From positions 1,054,001 to 1,118,000 of the forward strand of contig NZ_BMGA01000001.1 in assembly GCF_014639535.1 (NCBI RefSeq): 64,000 nt of DNA. Direction: 5' to 3'. How positions within the stretch are numbered: the stretch's first letter is position 1; the number at the start of each line of letters is the position of its first letter. Below the pieces are notes generated by a model that was not told the origin of the DNA, made no database searches, and saw nothing but the letters and a program-made list of their open reading frames with translations. Origin of the DNA: Flavobacterium palustre. GTDB lineage: Bacteria; Bacteroidota; Bacteroidia; Flavobacteriales; Flavobacteriaceae. A program made the translations under genes and the position numbers. Shown here one piece after another: positions 18,965 through 28,867 of the stretch.

Positions 18965-21900
18965 TTATTTTTTTATGACGGTTATATGTACAGGATTTTC
19001 TAAATATACTTTGGCGATATAGATTCCACTGGCTAATTTTTCCAGATTAAGCTGTGTTTTTTGGTCAACTACAACATAGTCTTCTTTTGAAATTAATTGT
19101 CCGGCAGATGAATACAATTCGATGATTACTTTTTTAGTAGAAGTTGGAGTCAAAATTGTAAACAAATCCTGAGCAGGATTAGGATAGCCAATAGTATTTT
19201 CTATTTCGCCAACTATCTTTTTGGTGTACATTCCCTCGCAAGGTTTAGCCGATTTTACCAGCAGTACATCTCCTTGTTGTACGGCAACAGTAAAATTAGC
19301 CGAATCGGTTTCAAATTGCGGACTGTCATTAAGAAAAACTTGATAAGGAAGCGTTCCTTCGGTAATTTCTACAGCAATTTTATTATAAGAATATGTCGAT
19401 TTAGCAGTTAAAGAAGCGCCTTTGTTTATGGTTACATTAAAACATTGTTCGAAGGTTTTTCCATCGATAGTAATACAAACCGTGTAATTTCCTGAAGCTA
19501 AGTTGGGAACGTTCAGACTGTTTGTGAAATTGTAATTTGTTCCGTTGATGCGAGCTGTATAATTGTAAGTCTGCGCTGCTGAAATGTTTATTTCGCCGTT
19601 GTTTTTATTGGCACAAGTTTCTGATTTGGATTCGACAGTAAAATTATCCGATGGCAATGCAAATGGAACATCAGCTGAAAAAGCGGGTTTATTGCCGTAA
19701 ATTCGGAATTGACCGGCCGGAATTGCAATAGGAGCATTTACATTGGTTACATTCAATGTTGTATTATCCATCAAATTGTACCATTCTCCGGTATGAGGAA
19801 ATCCGGTGGCTACATTTTGAGTTGTCACATCAAAATTAGCCAGAATTACTACCTCTTTCAAACTATTGGCTAGCAATGAAGTATTTGATATTTTGATGTT
19901 TTTAGTTAATGAACTGGAATTTGTAATGGTTGCTGTTCCCGAAAAAACAGCTTCCTGAGTTTTTAGTTTGATTATTTTGGACCAGTCGGCATAAATTTTA
20001 AATCGATTGTCATTGTTCAGCCAATTATTTGTCCATTGGTTTTGTGGTTTGGTGTCTAATTTACAATCGCCAGAGCTAACATCTGTTGGAGAATTTACAG
20101 TGCCATTATTACAGGTAAATATAGAATCGTCATAGCCTAATTCGCCAAAATGCCAAATCATTTTAGGCCCGGGAATCAATAAGGAAACTGCTCCAACAGC
20201 CGACATTCTGGATAATGCCGTATTTAGGTTTCGCACATTATGAGTTGCATTGCTATTATTTCCAAATTGTAAATTTTTATACATCAGGCGTTCCTCATCA
20301 TGACTTTCGGCATAACCCATCAATCTGTTTTTGCTAAAACCTCTGCTGTTGCTGTTCATTCTTGCAATGTTTGAAGGATATCCCATAGAAAGTTCATTGT
20401 ATTCATTGGTCATTTTTCCCCATAACATAATTCCTTTGCTAGGTGTTTCTTCAACTCTGTAATTGGCCCACTGTTGTTCTTCGGCATCGGTTCCCAGATG
20501 TTCAAAAATAGTATAATGCGTTGGGTCTAAACTCCAGGAATAATCGGCATAGGATCTTAAAACATCCACCCGGTCTTGTTGGTAAGCATTGGTACAACTT
20601 TCATCCGATGCGGTACAGTTTTGCGTAAAACCTTTGGTTAAATCCCATCGAAAACCATCTATTTTATACTCTTCAATCCAATGTTTGATTACACGATGCA
20701 CATAATATTGGGTTCTGGATTGTTGATGGTTAAAGTCTTCGCCAACATTATACGAATGTTTCGCCACCGTATTAAAATAAGGATTTTCAGTTGAAGGACT
20801 TCCCCAACCATCACTGTCAGGATCATTCATCCACATGCGCACCATTGGATTTCTGCCAAAGGCATGATTCAAAGCAACATCAAGAATTACGGCAATTCCG
20901 TTTTGATGGCATTTATCGATAAGCTCTTTTAATTTATCGGATGTTCCATAAAATTTATCCAAAGCCATGTGAAAAGAAGTATTGTAGCCCCAACTTTCAT
21001 TGCCTTCAAATTCCATTACCGGCATTAATTGAATGGCGTTTATTTTCAGATTTTTGAAATAATCAATTCGGTCAATTAAACTTTGATAGTTTCTTTTTGC
21101 ATCAAAATCCCTGACTAGAACTTCATAAACCACCAATTTTTCTTTTTCAGGTTTCACAAAATTAGTAGTAGCAGCACTCCACGGATAAGACAATTGTCCA
21201 GTTTGTAAAACTGTAACTTCACGTTCTTGAGCTGTTGGATAAGACGGTAAGTTAGGATAGGATGCGGCCGGAATTGCAGGATCATCAAAAGGCGATAAAA
21301 CTAAAGTGGAATAAGGATCGGCTGTTTTGACCATAGCAGGAGAATTTGCCAGAGGAGTTGCATCAACAACCCAATATTGATAGCTGTATTTTGTTCCGGA
21401 TGTCAAACCATTTAATTCTAACCAAAATTTTCCTGAAACTGGGTCTTTTTTCATGGCATAGTTATTATTGGGTTGCCAATTATTAAAACTACCGGCTACA
21501 TAAACAAAATCTTTTAAAGGAGCATCCAGTACCAAAGTTGCTTTAGAAGTATCGGAATTATTATAGTTGATGCCGTCTTCCAAACCAGAAGGCATAGTTT
21601 CAGAAATAGTCCCCGGATTAACAATAACGCCAAATTTCTTAGTTACGGTTGTTGTTCCCTGAGTAATTTCCAATACATAATTTTGGTTTGTGGTTATGTT
21701 TGAATGTGTAAAACTATATGCGGCTGTAGTCACTGAATTAATATTAATTCCGTTAGCCGAAAGAGTATAGTTGGCATTCCCATTTGTGTTTGCAGCCGAT
21801 ATGGTAAAATTTTCCCCGGAAGTAATGATTGTAGAGCTATTTTGCAAAGGAGCGGTTAATGTTGCCTGAAAAGCGCCTACATTAAAAAAGGTATCTGCTG

Positions 21901-22267
21901 TTTGCATAGTCCCGGCATCGTTTCTAATGACTACACAAATTTCAGTAATGGCACTTGATGTTGGAATACCAAAAAAGCTATATAAATCAGGAGTTATTTC
22001 TAGTTTATAATTGCTTCCGGAGACTAGTGTTAAGGCGGGTTGTGTGGTGTTGTTTCCCCAACTACCTTTTACATTTTGCCATCTTGTTCCGTTTACGGTT
22101 AAACCAATATGAGCGTATAGCGTACCCGAATAAGTTGCTAAAGGAGTTCCTGTTTTATTAAAATTAAGAGTAACATTTGCATTTGCAATTGCAGGGGAAG
22201 GAGTAGTGGTAAATTGAGCAATACAAATTGATGACAACAATAAAAAAAACAAAGTAATTTTTTTCAT
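18965..22267 (-). CDS. Large secreted GH13 alpha-amylase with T9SS sorting domain
   Basis: The 1100-residue protein has a signal peptide (cut near CIAQ). Ig-like N-terminal modules and a CBM48/E-set domain follow (about 230-330, with FVYVAGSFNNWQPN). The GH13 barrel spans about 370-770, with catalytic residues Asp542 (DGFRWDLTKGF), Glu589 (YTIFEHLG) and Asp657 (YAESHDEER). A SprB-like module with CANKNNGEI lies near 895-955. The end (about 1025-1100, from YPNPAQD to GIYIAKVYLEN) is a type A T9SS sorting domain. The enzyme should be exported through type IX secretion and held on the surface or released, cutting starch or glycogen outside the cell, the role of SusG. Confidence 0.93.
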   Translation of the reverse strand: MKKITLFFLLLSSICIAQFTTTPSPAIANANVTLNFNKTGTPLATYSGTLYAHIGLTVNGTRWQNVKGSWGNNTTQPALTLVSGSNYKLEITPDLYSFFGIPTSSAITEICVVIRNDAGTMQTADTFFNVGAFQATLTAPLQNSSTIITSGENFTISAANTNGNANYTLSANGININSVTTAAYSFTHSNITTNQNYVLEITQGTTTVTKKFGVIVNPGTISETMPSGLEDGINYNNSDTSKATLVLDAPLKDFVYVAGSFNNWQPNNNYAMKKDPVSGKFWLELNGLTSGTKYSYQYWVVDATPLANSPAMVKTADPYSTLVLSPFDDPAIPAASYPNLPSYPTAQEREVTVLQTGQLSYPWSAATTNFVKPEKEKLVVYEVLVRDFDAKRNYQSLIDRIDYFKNLKINAIQLMPVMEFEGNESWGYNTSFHMALDKFYGTSDKLKELIDKCHQNGIAVILDVALNHAFGRNPMVRMWMNDPDSDGWGSPSTENPYFNTVAKHSYNVGEDFNHQQSRTQYYVHRVIKHWIEEYKIDGFRWDLTKGFTQNCTASDESCTNAYQQDRVDVLRSYADYSWSLDPTHYTIFEHLGTDAEEQQWANYRVEETPSKGIMLWGKMTNEYNELSMGYPSNIARMNSNSRGFSKNRLMGYAESHDEERLMYKNLQFGNNSNATHNVRNLNTALSRMSAVGAVSLLIPGPKMIWHFGELGYDDSIFTCNNGTVNSPTDVSSGDCKLDTKPQNQWTNNWLNNDNRFKIYADWSKIIKLKTQEAVFSGTATITNSSSLTKNIKISNTSLLANSLKEVVILANFDVTTQNVATGFPHTGEWYNLMDNTTLNVTNVNAPIAIPAGQFRIYGNKPAFSADVPFALPSDNFTVESKSETCANKNNGEINISAAQTYNYTARINGTNYNFTNSLNVPNLASGNYTVCITIDGKTFEQCFNVTINKGASLTAKSTYSYNKIAVEITEGTLPYQVFLNDSPQFETDSANFTVAVQQGDVLLVKSAKPCEGMYTKKIVGEIENTIGYPNPAQDLFTILTPTSTKKVIIELYSSAGQLISKEDYVVVDQKTQLNLEKLASGIYIAKVYLENPVHITVIKK

Positions 22268-22281
22268 AAATAGTTGGATTA

Positions 22282-22315
22282 AAAAAGGGTTACCCGGTTA
22301 AAGGCAACCCTTTTT
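22282..22315 (-). terminator. Hairpin terminator/attenuator between susE and the T9SS amylase gene
   Basis: A 10-bp perfect stem (22282-22291 with 22306-22315) with a 14-nt loop is followed by a T run on the minus strand. It lies inside the PUL operon, so it may lower expression of enzyme genes relative to susCDE. Confidence 0.7.
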
Positions 22316-22332
22316 ATATTGAACAAAAAGTA

Positions 22333-23457
22333 TTATTGTTGATTAGGTAACATCAGATAACTTCCGTCTAAATCATTAAAATAGACTTTGTATTTTGATT
22401 TGGATACCGGAATATCACCTCCGCTGGCTCCGTTAGCGGTGTATCCTGAAAAAGCAGTATCACCACCCCAGTTTACATCCCAGGCGTTATTAGCTCTAAA
22501 CTTACCTTTTCCGTCAAATAAACTGATGGTCAGTGTCCAGATATGAGGGTCAAAAGTGGATTGAACCATATCAGTATCTTCTCCCCATCCTGCATCAGTT
22601 CCTGTTCTTGAAGAACCTATAAAACCAATGGTTGTGTAGGTGGTTGCCGCTGAAGCATTATAAGGAACCAAAGTATAAGTCAGGGTTTGTAGATTCATTG
22701 AAAAGGTATAATAACCCGCTGTTGGAATGTTGAAACTTGCCGGATCGGCATCAGCATTTGTTGCTCTGTACACAAGACTTCCTCCATCGCCCATACCATA
22801 CATCGGTGTCCAACTTCCTAAAGTTGAAATTACTTTGAAGTAGCCTGCTTTGAAATAACCGGTGTATTTATACAGTTTCGCATTGCTTCCGCTTCTAAAC
22901 ATTGGTTGGTTTCCATTGTTGTTATTCCAGTCAGCAACTGTGGCATCTCCTACTAAATACCAGTCGGTAAATGGATAAGCCAGTAATCCGGAATAGGCAG
23001 TAATGCTTATGGTAATTGTTTCTTCTGTTTCCATTGCTGTACTTCCTGCAACATTGCATTTTACTTTTACATCAAACAACTTAGCGGTTCCGGGAACTGC
23101 ACCAAGTTCAATTGCAGCCTGATTTAGCGTTTTTACACTAACAGATGCCTGACTAATATCACTTGTGCTTGCTAATGTTTGAGCATTGGTAAAATCGCCA
23201 TCTTTTGCATCGATAAGCAATGTATAACTAACCACTACATCATGAGAATATTCCGCAGCAGTCCATTTGAACAAATCGGCTTCGTTGTTAGCATTGTTTT
23301 CGGTAAGTACAAATGTTTTTCCTGTTAGGGGTAAGGTCATTTCGGGAGCTGAAACACTCTCCAGAACGGGTCTGTTATCGACATCATCAGCGTTACATGA
23401 AACGGCTAAGATGCTAATAAACGCGATTACTATTTTAGATATATTTTTCAATTGCAT
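22333..23457 (-). CDS. susE: SusE-like outer-membrane starch-binding lipoprotein
   Basis: The 374-residue protein has lipobox LAVSC followed by NADDVDN, acidic enough for surface export. The N-terminal Ig-like domain (about 35-150) matches the SusE family, with APEMTLPLTGKTFVL and FKWTAAEYS. Two further beta-domains hold aromatic-rich strands such as WYLVGDATVADW and GFIGSSRTGTDAGW, typical of SusE/F carbohydrate-binding modules. In B. thetaiotaomicron such lipoproteins bind starch at the surface and tune oligosaccharide size preference without being essential. It lies 19 bp after susD. Confidence 0.88.
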   Translation of the reverse strand: MQLKNISKIVIAFISILAVSCNADDVDNRPVLESVSAPEMTLPLTGKTFVLTENNANNEADLFKWTAAEYSHDVVVSYTLLIDAKDGDFTNAQTLASTSDISQASVSVKTLNQAAIELGAVPGTAKLFDVKVKCNVAGSTAMETEETITISITAYSGLLAYPFTDWYLVGDATVADWNNNNGNQPMFRSGSNAKLYKYTGYFKAGYFKVISTLGSWTPMYGMGDGGSLVYRATNADADPASFNIPTAGYYTFSMNLQTLTYTLVPYNASAATTYTTIGFIGSSRTGTDAGWGEDTDMVQSTFDPHIWTLTISLFDGKGKFRANNAWDVNWGGDTAFSGYTANGASGGDIPVSKSKYKVYFNDLDGSYLMLPNQQ

Positions 23458-23476
23458 CGTTTTGTAAATTAAAAAA

Positions 23477-25090
23477 TTAGTTGGTATAGCCTGTGTTTTG
23501 TTCTAATGTTGGGTTTGCCTGAATAATTCGGGAAGGAATAGGCATTAAATCTCTGTAGGATTCAGTTGCAGTACCATTTACGGTTCCGCCTTTCCATTGC
23601 CAGATTTTACTTCCTCCGGTAAATTTTCCAAAACGAATTAAATCGGTTCTTCTGTGGCATTCCCAGAATAATTCTCGTCCTCTTTCATCCAGAATAAAAT
23701 CAAGAGTTAAGTCGGAAGCACTTATCGATGGAGCATCGGCTCTGTCTCTCAGTTGGTTGATGTAGCCCACAGCTGTTGCCGTATTTCCTGAAGCAGCTCC
23801 TCTAACGGTTGCTTCGGCATACATTAAGTAAACATCAGATAATCTAAACATTGGAAAATCAGTATCCGGAATATCATTTCTTTGAGCCGCAGTACCATCT
23901 GCTTTTTTGTTGATGTATTTTGTTACCGCATATCCATTGGTAAAAGTTCCAATATTGGCAATATCCAGTGTTTGTCCATCGGTATAAAAAGTACCTCTTT
24001 TGTCGGCGGTGGCAGTGGCGTCAGGGAAAAGAGCAACAAACTCTTTGCGGGTTCTGATTCCAAACCATCCTCCGTCCATACCTCTGGATGCGGCATCCAT
24101 GCTTCCTCCGATAGAGGCGTGCAAAATAAAACTCATACCACCACCGGTTGCTCTAATAGCGTTTCCGTCACTTACAATTGGGAAAATAAATTCATTTTGA
24201 GCACCATTGGTATTATTATCAGCGGAGAATAAATAACGATACGGAACATTTGCAAAAGTATATCCTGAATTGTTGATGATGTCAGCACAAACAGTTCCGG
24301 CCTCATTAAATCTGTCGGTTCCGGTATAAACTTTAGAATTCAAATAGATTTTTGCCAATAAAAATTTAGCTGCCGTTTTATCCACTCTTCCGTATTCATT
24401 GGTTCTTGAAGCGGCAAGGCTGTTATCCAAATCTTTTAATTCCGATTCGATGAAAGCAAAAACTTCGGCTCTTGTTTTTTGTTCCGGATAGAAAAAACCA
24501 ACTGGGTCATTCTCAGTAGTAATAGGCACATTTCCGAACAAATCCATTAAATTATAGTATGAAAATGCTCTTAAGAAACGGGCTTCGGCTCTAAAAGTGG
24601 CAATTTCAGCTTTTAGACTTGCATCAACACCTCGGGCTGTTAATTTCTCATCCGTTGTTTGTCTTAAAAATTCATTAGCCACACTGATATGATAGAAAGC
24701 TCTTGAAAAAGTTCCTGCTAAAAATTCATTGGCAGGTGACCAGTTTTGGGTGTTTAATGTAGGTAAAGTTCCATCGGCCCAAGCAATAATGGCTTCGTCA
24801 GTTGGTAATTCCTGTACCACAAACAACAATCTTAAATAACTACTGAAGTCACCTCCAAGTCCGGCAATATCTGCCGTTCCATCACCATCATTTCCTCCCA
24901 CATACAAACCGGCATATAGTTTAGCTAATACTTGTTTGTAAGATTCCGGATTTTCAAAAAAGGTTTCCGATAAAAATTCATCGTCATCGTCGGGTGTTAC
25001 GTTTAAGTCGTTTGAACACGAAGTAAGCGCCATATTTAATCCTAAAATCAACAGGAAAAAATAAGATATATGTTTAAATGCTATTTTCAT
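23477..25090 (-). CDS. susD: SusD/RagB-type glycan-binding lipoprotein
   Basis: The 537-residue protein has lipobox LTSC and an acidic stretch after it (TPDDDDEF). The SusD fold is evident from helix-rich TPR-like segments such as FRAEARFLRAFSYYNLMDLFG (given in two parts: FRAEARFLRAFSYY and NLMDLFG) and the C-terminal signature ILDERGRELFWECHRRTDLIRFG. SusD sits as a lid on the SusC channel and captures glycan before import. It follows susC by 37 bp. Confidence 0.96.
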   Translation of the reverse strand: MKIAFKHISYFFLLILGLNMALTSCSNDLNVTPDDDDEFLSETFFENPESYKQVLAKLYAGLYVGGNDGDGTADIAGLGGDFSSYLRLLFVVQELPTDEAIIAWADGTLPTLNTQNWSPANEFLAGTFSRAFYHISVANEFLRQTTDEKLTARGVDASLKAEIATFRAEARFLRAFSYYNLMDLFGNVPITTENDPVGFFYPEQKTRAEVFAFIESELKDLDNSLAASRTNEYGRVDKTAAKFLLAKIYLNSKVYTGTDRFNEAGTVCADIINNSGYTFANVPYRYLFSADNNTNGAQNEFIFPIVSDGNAIRATGGGMSFILHASIGGSMDAASRGMDGGWFGIRTRKEFVALFPDATATADKRGTFYTDGQTLDIANIGTFTNGYAVTKYINKKADGTAAQRNDIPDTDFPMFRLSDVYLMYAEATVRGAASGNTATAVGYINQLRDRADAPSISASDLTLDFILDERGRELFWECHRRTDLIRFGKFTGGSKIWQWKGGTVNGTATESYRDLMPIPSRIIQANPTLEQNTGYTN

Positions 25091-25127
25091 TTTATTTCTT
25101 TTTAAAATTTGTTTTTCAGTTTAGTAA

Positions 25128-28121
25128 TTAGAAATTCGCATTAACTCCAAACAAGAAAGTTCTTGCTCTTGGATACACATTATTATCAATTCCGTTGAAT
25201 TTCTCCGGGTCTAAACCGTTGTATTTTGTAAGTACAAGAACGTTTTGAACTCCTGCTGTAAATCGTACTGAAGCCACTTTAAATACTTTTTTATCAAAAG
25301 TGTAGCCAATGGTTACGTTGTCCAGTTTTATAAAAGAAGCATCTTTTAAATAATAGTCAGACAGGTATCTTGAAGTACCATTATCTTCAAAAGTGAAGCC
25401 TGTATTAAGGTAATCAGTACTTACGTTAGACAAATCGGTTTGTCTTCTTAAACCAGCGTCTGAATAGCCTAAATTAGAACTTACGTTATCAAAAATATAG
25501 TTTCCTAAACTGGCTCTCCAGTTCATTGTGAAATCAAAATTTTTGTAGTTTACCGTTGAGAATAAACCAAAAGTATAGTCTGGTGCCGGTTTATTAGCTC
25601 TGTAACGATCACCATCATCTAGTTGTCCATCGCCATTTCTGTCAACATAAGCTCCTGCAATTGGTTTTTTATTGGCATCATACAACTGTTCGTATAGAAA
25701 AAACGAATTAGGTGTAAACCCTACCGAGTTGATTTGGATTTTATTTCCACCACCACCGGCAATGTTATCTCCTGTAAAATAACCTTGAAAACCAGGAACT
25801 GTAATTCCTAACTGGTCAATTTTTTGATCGATATAAGTGGTGTTGAAAGCAAGATTCCAAGTCAGATTATCATTTTTAATAATATCAGACTGAATGTTAA
25901 ACTCAATTCCTTTGGTTCTTACGCTACCAATATTAAAGAAACCTTGATTTCTAATGTTAGCTCCGTCAGGAACGGCAATTTCAGCTAATAAATCGGTTGA
26001 TTTTTTATCAAAATAGTTAAGCGAACCTGTGATTCTATCATTAAAAAAACCATAATCAATACCAAGGTTCATCTCGGCTAATTCTTCCCATTTGATGTTT
26101 TCATTGTAACCTTCCGGTCTGGCAGTTGAATAAATGGTGTTTCCAAAAATATACTGTGAGCTTATTGTGCCTAGCGTTACTCTTTGTAAGTAATCATACT
26201 GAGCCGAAATATCCTGTTGTCCTGTTGTTCCGTAACCAACTCTTAATTTTAAGCTTGATAAAGTTTCATTGTCTTTTAAGAAAGATTCTTCGGCAACATT
26301 CCATGCAAAAGCAGCTCCTGCAAAATTCCCCCATCGGTTAGCTTCAGAAAAACGGGAAGTTCCGTCTCGTCTATAGTTTAATGTTAATAAATAACGGCTA
26401 TCATACCCTAAATTCAAACGTCCAAAATAAGATTGAAGGTTAATATTCGGATCTGTAATAACGTCTTCTTTAGGATTTGGCTGTCTGGTTTCTCCAGATT
26501 CGTATTTTTCTTTTTGGAATAATTGATAGTTGTAACCCGCTGTTGCATCAATTTTAAACTTGCCTACATCTTTAGTGTAATTAAAGTAAGTATTTAGGTT
26601 TTTATTTTGAAGCATATCAGTATAACGGGAGTAATTTCCTAAATTGACCCAGTTACCTGAAGTAAAAGCATTCGGCTGGAATCCTAAAGGACTTTGCGTA
26701 CTCACTTCAGTATATCCTTTGCTATCAAATCTATCAATACCCGCTTCAGCAACTACTCTTAGATCTTCGAAGAAATGCAATTTATAATCTAATCTGATAT
26801 TCCCCCATTTTCTGGTAGAAGTAGCTCTTCTTTCATCCTGATTGAGTCTTGATACAGGATTTCTTGCTGGTAATAAAGGTAAATTTCCATTAGGTTCTAA
26901 CCATTCAAAATAACCTCCATAACGGGAATTGGCGTCATAAACCGGCTGAGTTGGGTCAAAACCTATTGCACTTCCTATTACAGCTCCTTCGTCCTGAAAT
27001 TGATTTTTACCAAAAGACATATTTCCGCTAATGTCAATTCGTAAATGATTATCAAATAAAACAGGATTTAAAGAGATAGAAGTTGTAGTTCTCTCAAAAG
27101 AAGTATTTCTTAAAAGCCCCGAATTATCAACATTCCCTACAGATAATCTTATTGGTAACTTATTAAACAAAGCACCACTTACAGAGATGTTGTTATTCAT
27201 GGTTAATGAGGTGTGGAAAATTTCATCCTGCCAGTTTGTATTAGCTGTTCCTAATAAAGCTTTTTGAGCATCAGAACCTTTCTCGTTTACTAATGCACGA
27301 AACTGATCAGCAGTTAAAACATCTACCTGATTGGCTACCGTATTCACACCTAATTGTGAACTGAAATTTACTTTCACTCCGCCTTTAGTTCCTTTTTTAG
27401 TAGTAATAACAATTACACCATTAGCAGCACGTGAACCGTAAATTGCCGCTGCAGAAGCATCTTTCAAAACCGTAAACGATTCAATATCATTTGGATCGAT
27501 TGTAGAAAGAATACTTGTCGCACCACTTGGCACGGCATTGCTTAAAGGAAGTCCATCCAATACAATTAAGGGTTCGTTTGATGCTGATAAAGAGGAACCT
27601 CCACGGATTCTGATATCGGCTTTTGCTCCGGGAGCTCCGCCACCGGTTACATTAACACCCGAAATACGACCACTGATTAAACTCTCCGGAGTTACGTTGA
27701 CTCCTTTGTTGAATTCTTTGGCTGAGATTTGGGATACTGAACCCGTTGCGTCTTTTTTCTTCACGGTACCATAACCTACTTGTACTACGACCTCTTTTAG
27801 TTCATTAAGATCTTCAGTAAGAACTACCCGAAGATTTTGTTCATTAGCCGGAACTTCTTTCGAAGCAAATCCGATAAAAGAAAATTGCAATACAGGGGAG
27901 TTGCCTGTTGACGGTAAGCTAAAGGCACCATTTACATCTGTTATTGTACCAATGGTTGTTCCTTTGATTAATACACTTGCTCCAATTAGTGGTTCTCCTT
28001 TTTGATCTACAACAAGACCGGAAATTTTTTTAGTTGCAGTTTGAGCAACCAGGTTTGGTACAATAAATAGCATATTACATAGTAGTAAAATGTAATACAT
28101 GCTGTTTTTCATTTTGACCAT
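25128..28121 (-). CDS. susC: SusC/RagA TonB-linked outer-membrane glycan transporter
   Basis: The 997-residue protein has a signal peptide, a carboxypeptidase-regulatory-like domain (about 33-110, KISGLVVDQKGEPLIGAS), a TonB box region (VVQVGYGTVKKKD), a plug (about 125-240, with IRIRGGSSL and LKDASAAAIYGSRAANGV) and a 22-strand barrel ending in a terminal phenylalanine (GVNANF). It imports glucan oligosaccharides with energy from TonB-ExbBD. An alternative start three codons downstream gives the same signal peptide. It is first in the PUL unit, with a 745-bp gap upstream. Confidence 0.97.
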   Translation of the reverse strand: MVKMKNSMYYILLLCNMLFIVPNLVAQTATKKISGLVVDQKGEPLIGASVLIKGTTIGTITDVNGAFSLPSTGNSPVLQFSFIGFASKEVPANEQNLRVVLTEDLNELKEVVVQVGYGTVKKKDATGSVSQISAKEFNKGVNVTPESLISGRISGVNVTGGGAPGAKADIRIRGGSSLSASNEPLIVLDGLPLSNAVPSGATSILSTIDPNDIESFTVLKDASAAAIYGSRAANGVIVITTKKGTKGGVKVNFSSQLGVNTVANQVDVLTADQFRALVNEKGSDAQKALLGTANTNWQDEIFHTSLTMNNNISVSGALFNKLPIRLSVGNVDNSGLLRNTSFERTTTSISLNPVLFDNHLRIDISGNMSFGKNQFQDEGAVIGSAIGFDPTQPVYDANSRYGGYFEWLEPNGNLPLLPARNPVSRLNQDERRATSTRKWGNIRLDYKLHFFEDLRVVAEAGIDRFDSKGYTEVSTQSPLGFQPNAFTSGNWVNLGNYSRYTDMLQNKNLNTYFNYTKDVGKFKIDATAGYNYQLFQKEKYESGETRQPNPKEDVITDPNINLQSYFGRLNLGYDSRYLLTLNYRRDGTSRFSEANRWGNFAGAAFAWNVAEESFLKDNETLSSLKLRVGYGTTGQQDISAQYDYLQRVTLGTISSQYIFGNTIYSTARPEGYNENIKWEELAEMNLGIDYGFFNDRITGSLNYFDKKSTDLLAEIAVPDGANIRNQGFFNIGSVRTKGIEFNIQSDIIKNDNLTWNLAFNTTYIDQKIDQLGITVPGFQGYFTGDNIAGGGGNKIQINSVGFTPNSFFLYEQLYDANKKPIAGAYVDRNGDGQLDDGDRYRANKPAPDYTFGLFSTVNYKNFDFTMNWRASLGNYIFDNVSSNLGYSDAGLRRQTDLSNVSTDYLNTGFTFEDNGTSRYLSDYYLKDASFIKLDNVTIGYTFDKKVFKVASVRFTAGVQNVLVLTKYNGLDPEKFNGIDNNVYPRARTFLFGVNANF

Positions 28122-28805
28122 AATTTTTTGTTTTTGGTTGTTAATAATTTTGGTTTTACAAAATCGTTATGCGCTTTTCGTTTTTAGTTTGGTAACACTA
28201 TTTCGATTTCGATAATGTAAAATTATATGGATTTAACAGCCTCAATTTTAACAACAATAAAAATGTAGTTAAATGAGTGATTTTTTCATTGTAAATACAC
28301 TGAAAATCAATGGTTTGTTGTTTTTGGTGTTGCAAAAAAAGTAGTGAATGTGTAGTTGAAAAATTGAGTTTCAGTTATTTTTAGCCCTGTTGATAAATAG
28401 TTAATTTAATAAACAAATAATTGTTTATTGTACAATTATTTATTGGATTAATTGTGTAAATTATAATATAAGTTACGAATAAATATATTCTTAATAAAAT
28501 TTTAGGTCAAAAAAATAATTCAGAAAAGAGTGTTGTATAAGTTGTAGAAAGACAGAGAATTCCCTTTTTTTGGATGAATAATTAATAGCCAAATTACGGC
28601 TTTATTCAATAAGTGCCGAATGGCTTGATTATACAGGAGTTTTTTTGTTTAATTCCTTTAATACTATCAGGGATAGTTGTAATTGGTTCTTCTCATTTGA
28701 TTTGTAATTCCGTTTTTTGGATGTTTTAAAGGGGAAAAAAATATTGTAAATTTATTCTTATTTTGTTTTTTTGCTTTGAAGGTTTTTTACACCAAAATAG
28801 TGTAT
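28122..28805. other. Long AT-rich regulatory gap between the PUL and thiL
   Basis: I see no gene here. On the minus strand there is a likely susC promoter at 28218-28245. A perfect 9-bp inverted repeat AATAAACAA-ATAA-TTGTTTATT lies at 28408-28429, about 170 bp farther upstream, and could be a regulator site or chance in such AT-rich DNA. The rest, to the thiL terminator, is A/T-rich without clear structure. Confidence 0.5.
28218..28245 (-). promoter_or_regulatory. Candidate susC promoter
   Basis: On the minus strand TTG (28245-28243), a 17-bp gap and TAATTTTA (28225-28218) fit the -33/-7 pattern with one mismatch in the last base. The expected leader is about 90 nt. Confidence 0.35.
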
Positions 28806-28845
28806 GAAAAAGCGGTAATCCAAAAACAAATTTCAGATTACCGCT
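28806..28845 (-). terminator. Terminator after thiL
   Basis: A 10-bp perfect stem (28811-28820 with 28836-28845, core GCGGTAATC) is followed on the minus strand by five T. Confidence 0.75.
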
Positions 28846-28867
28846 TGTGGTCTTATAAGTCGATTTT

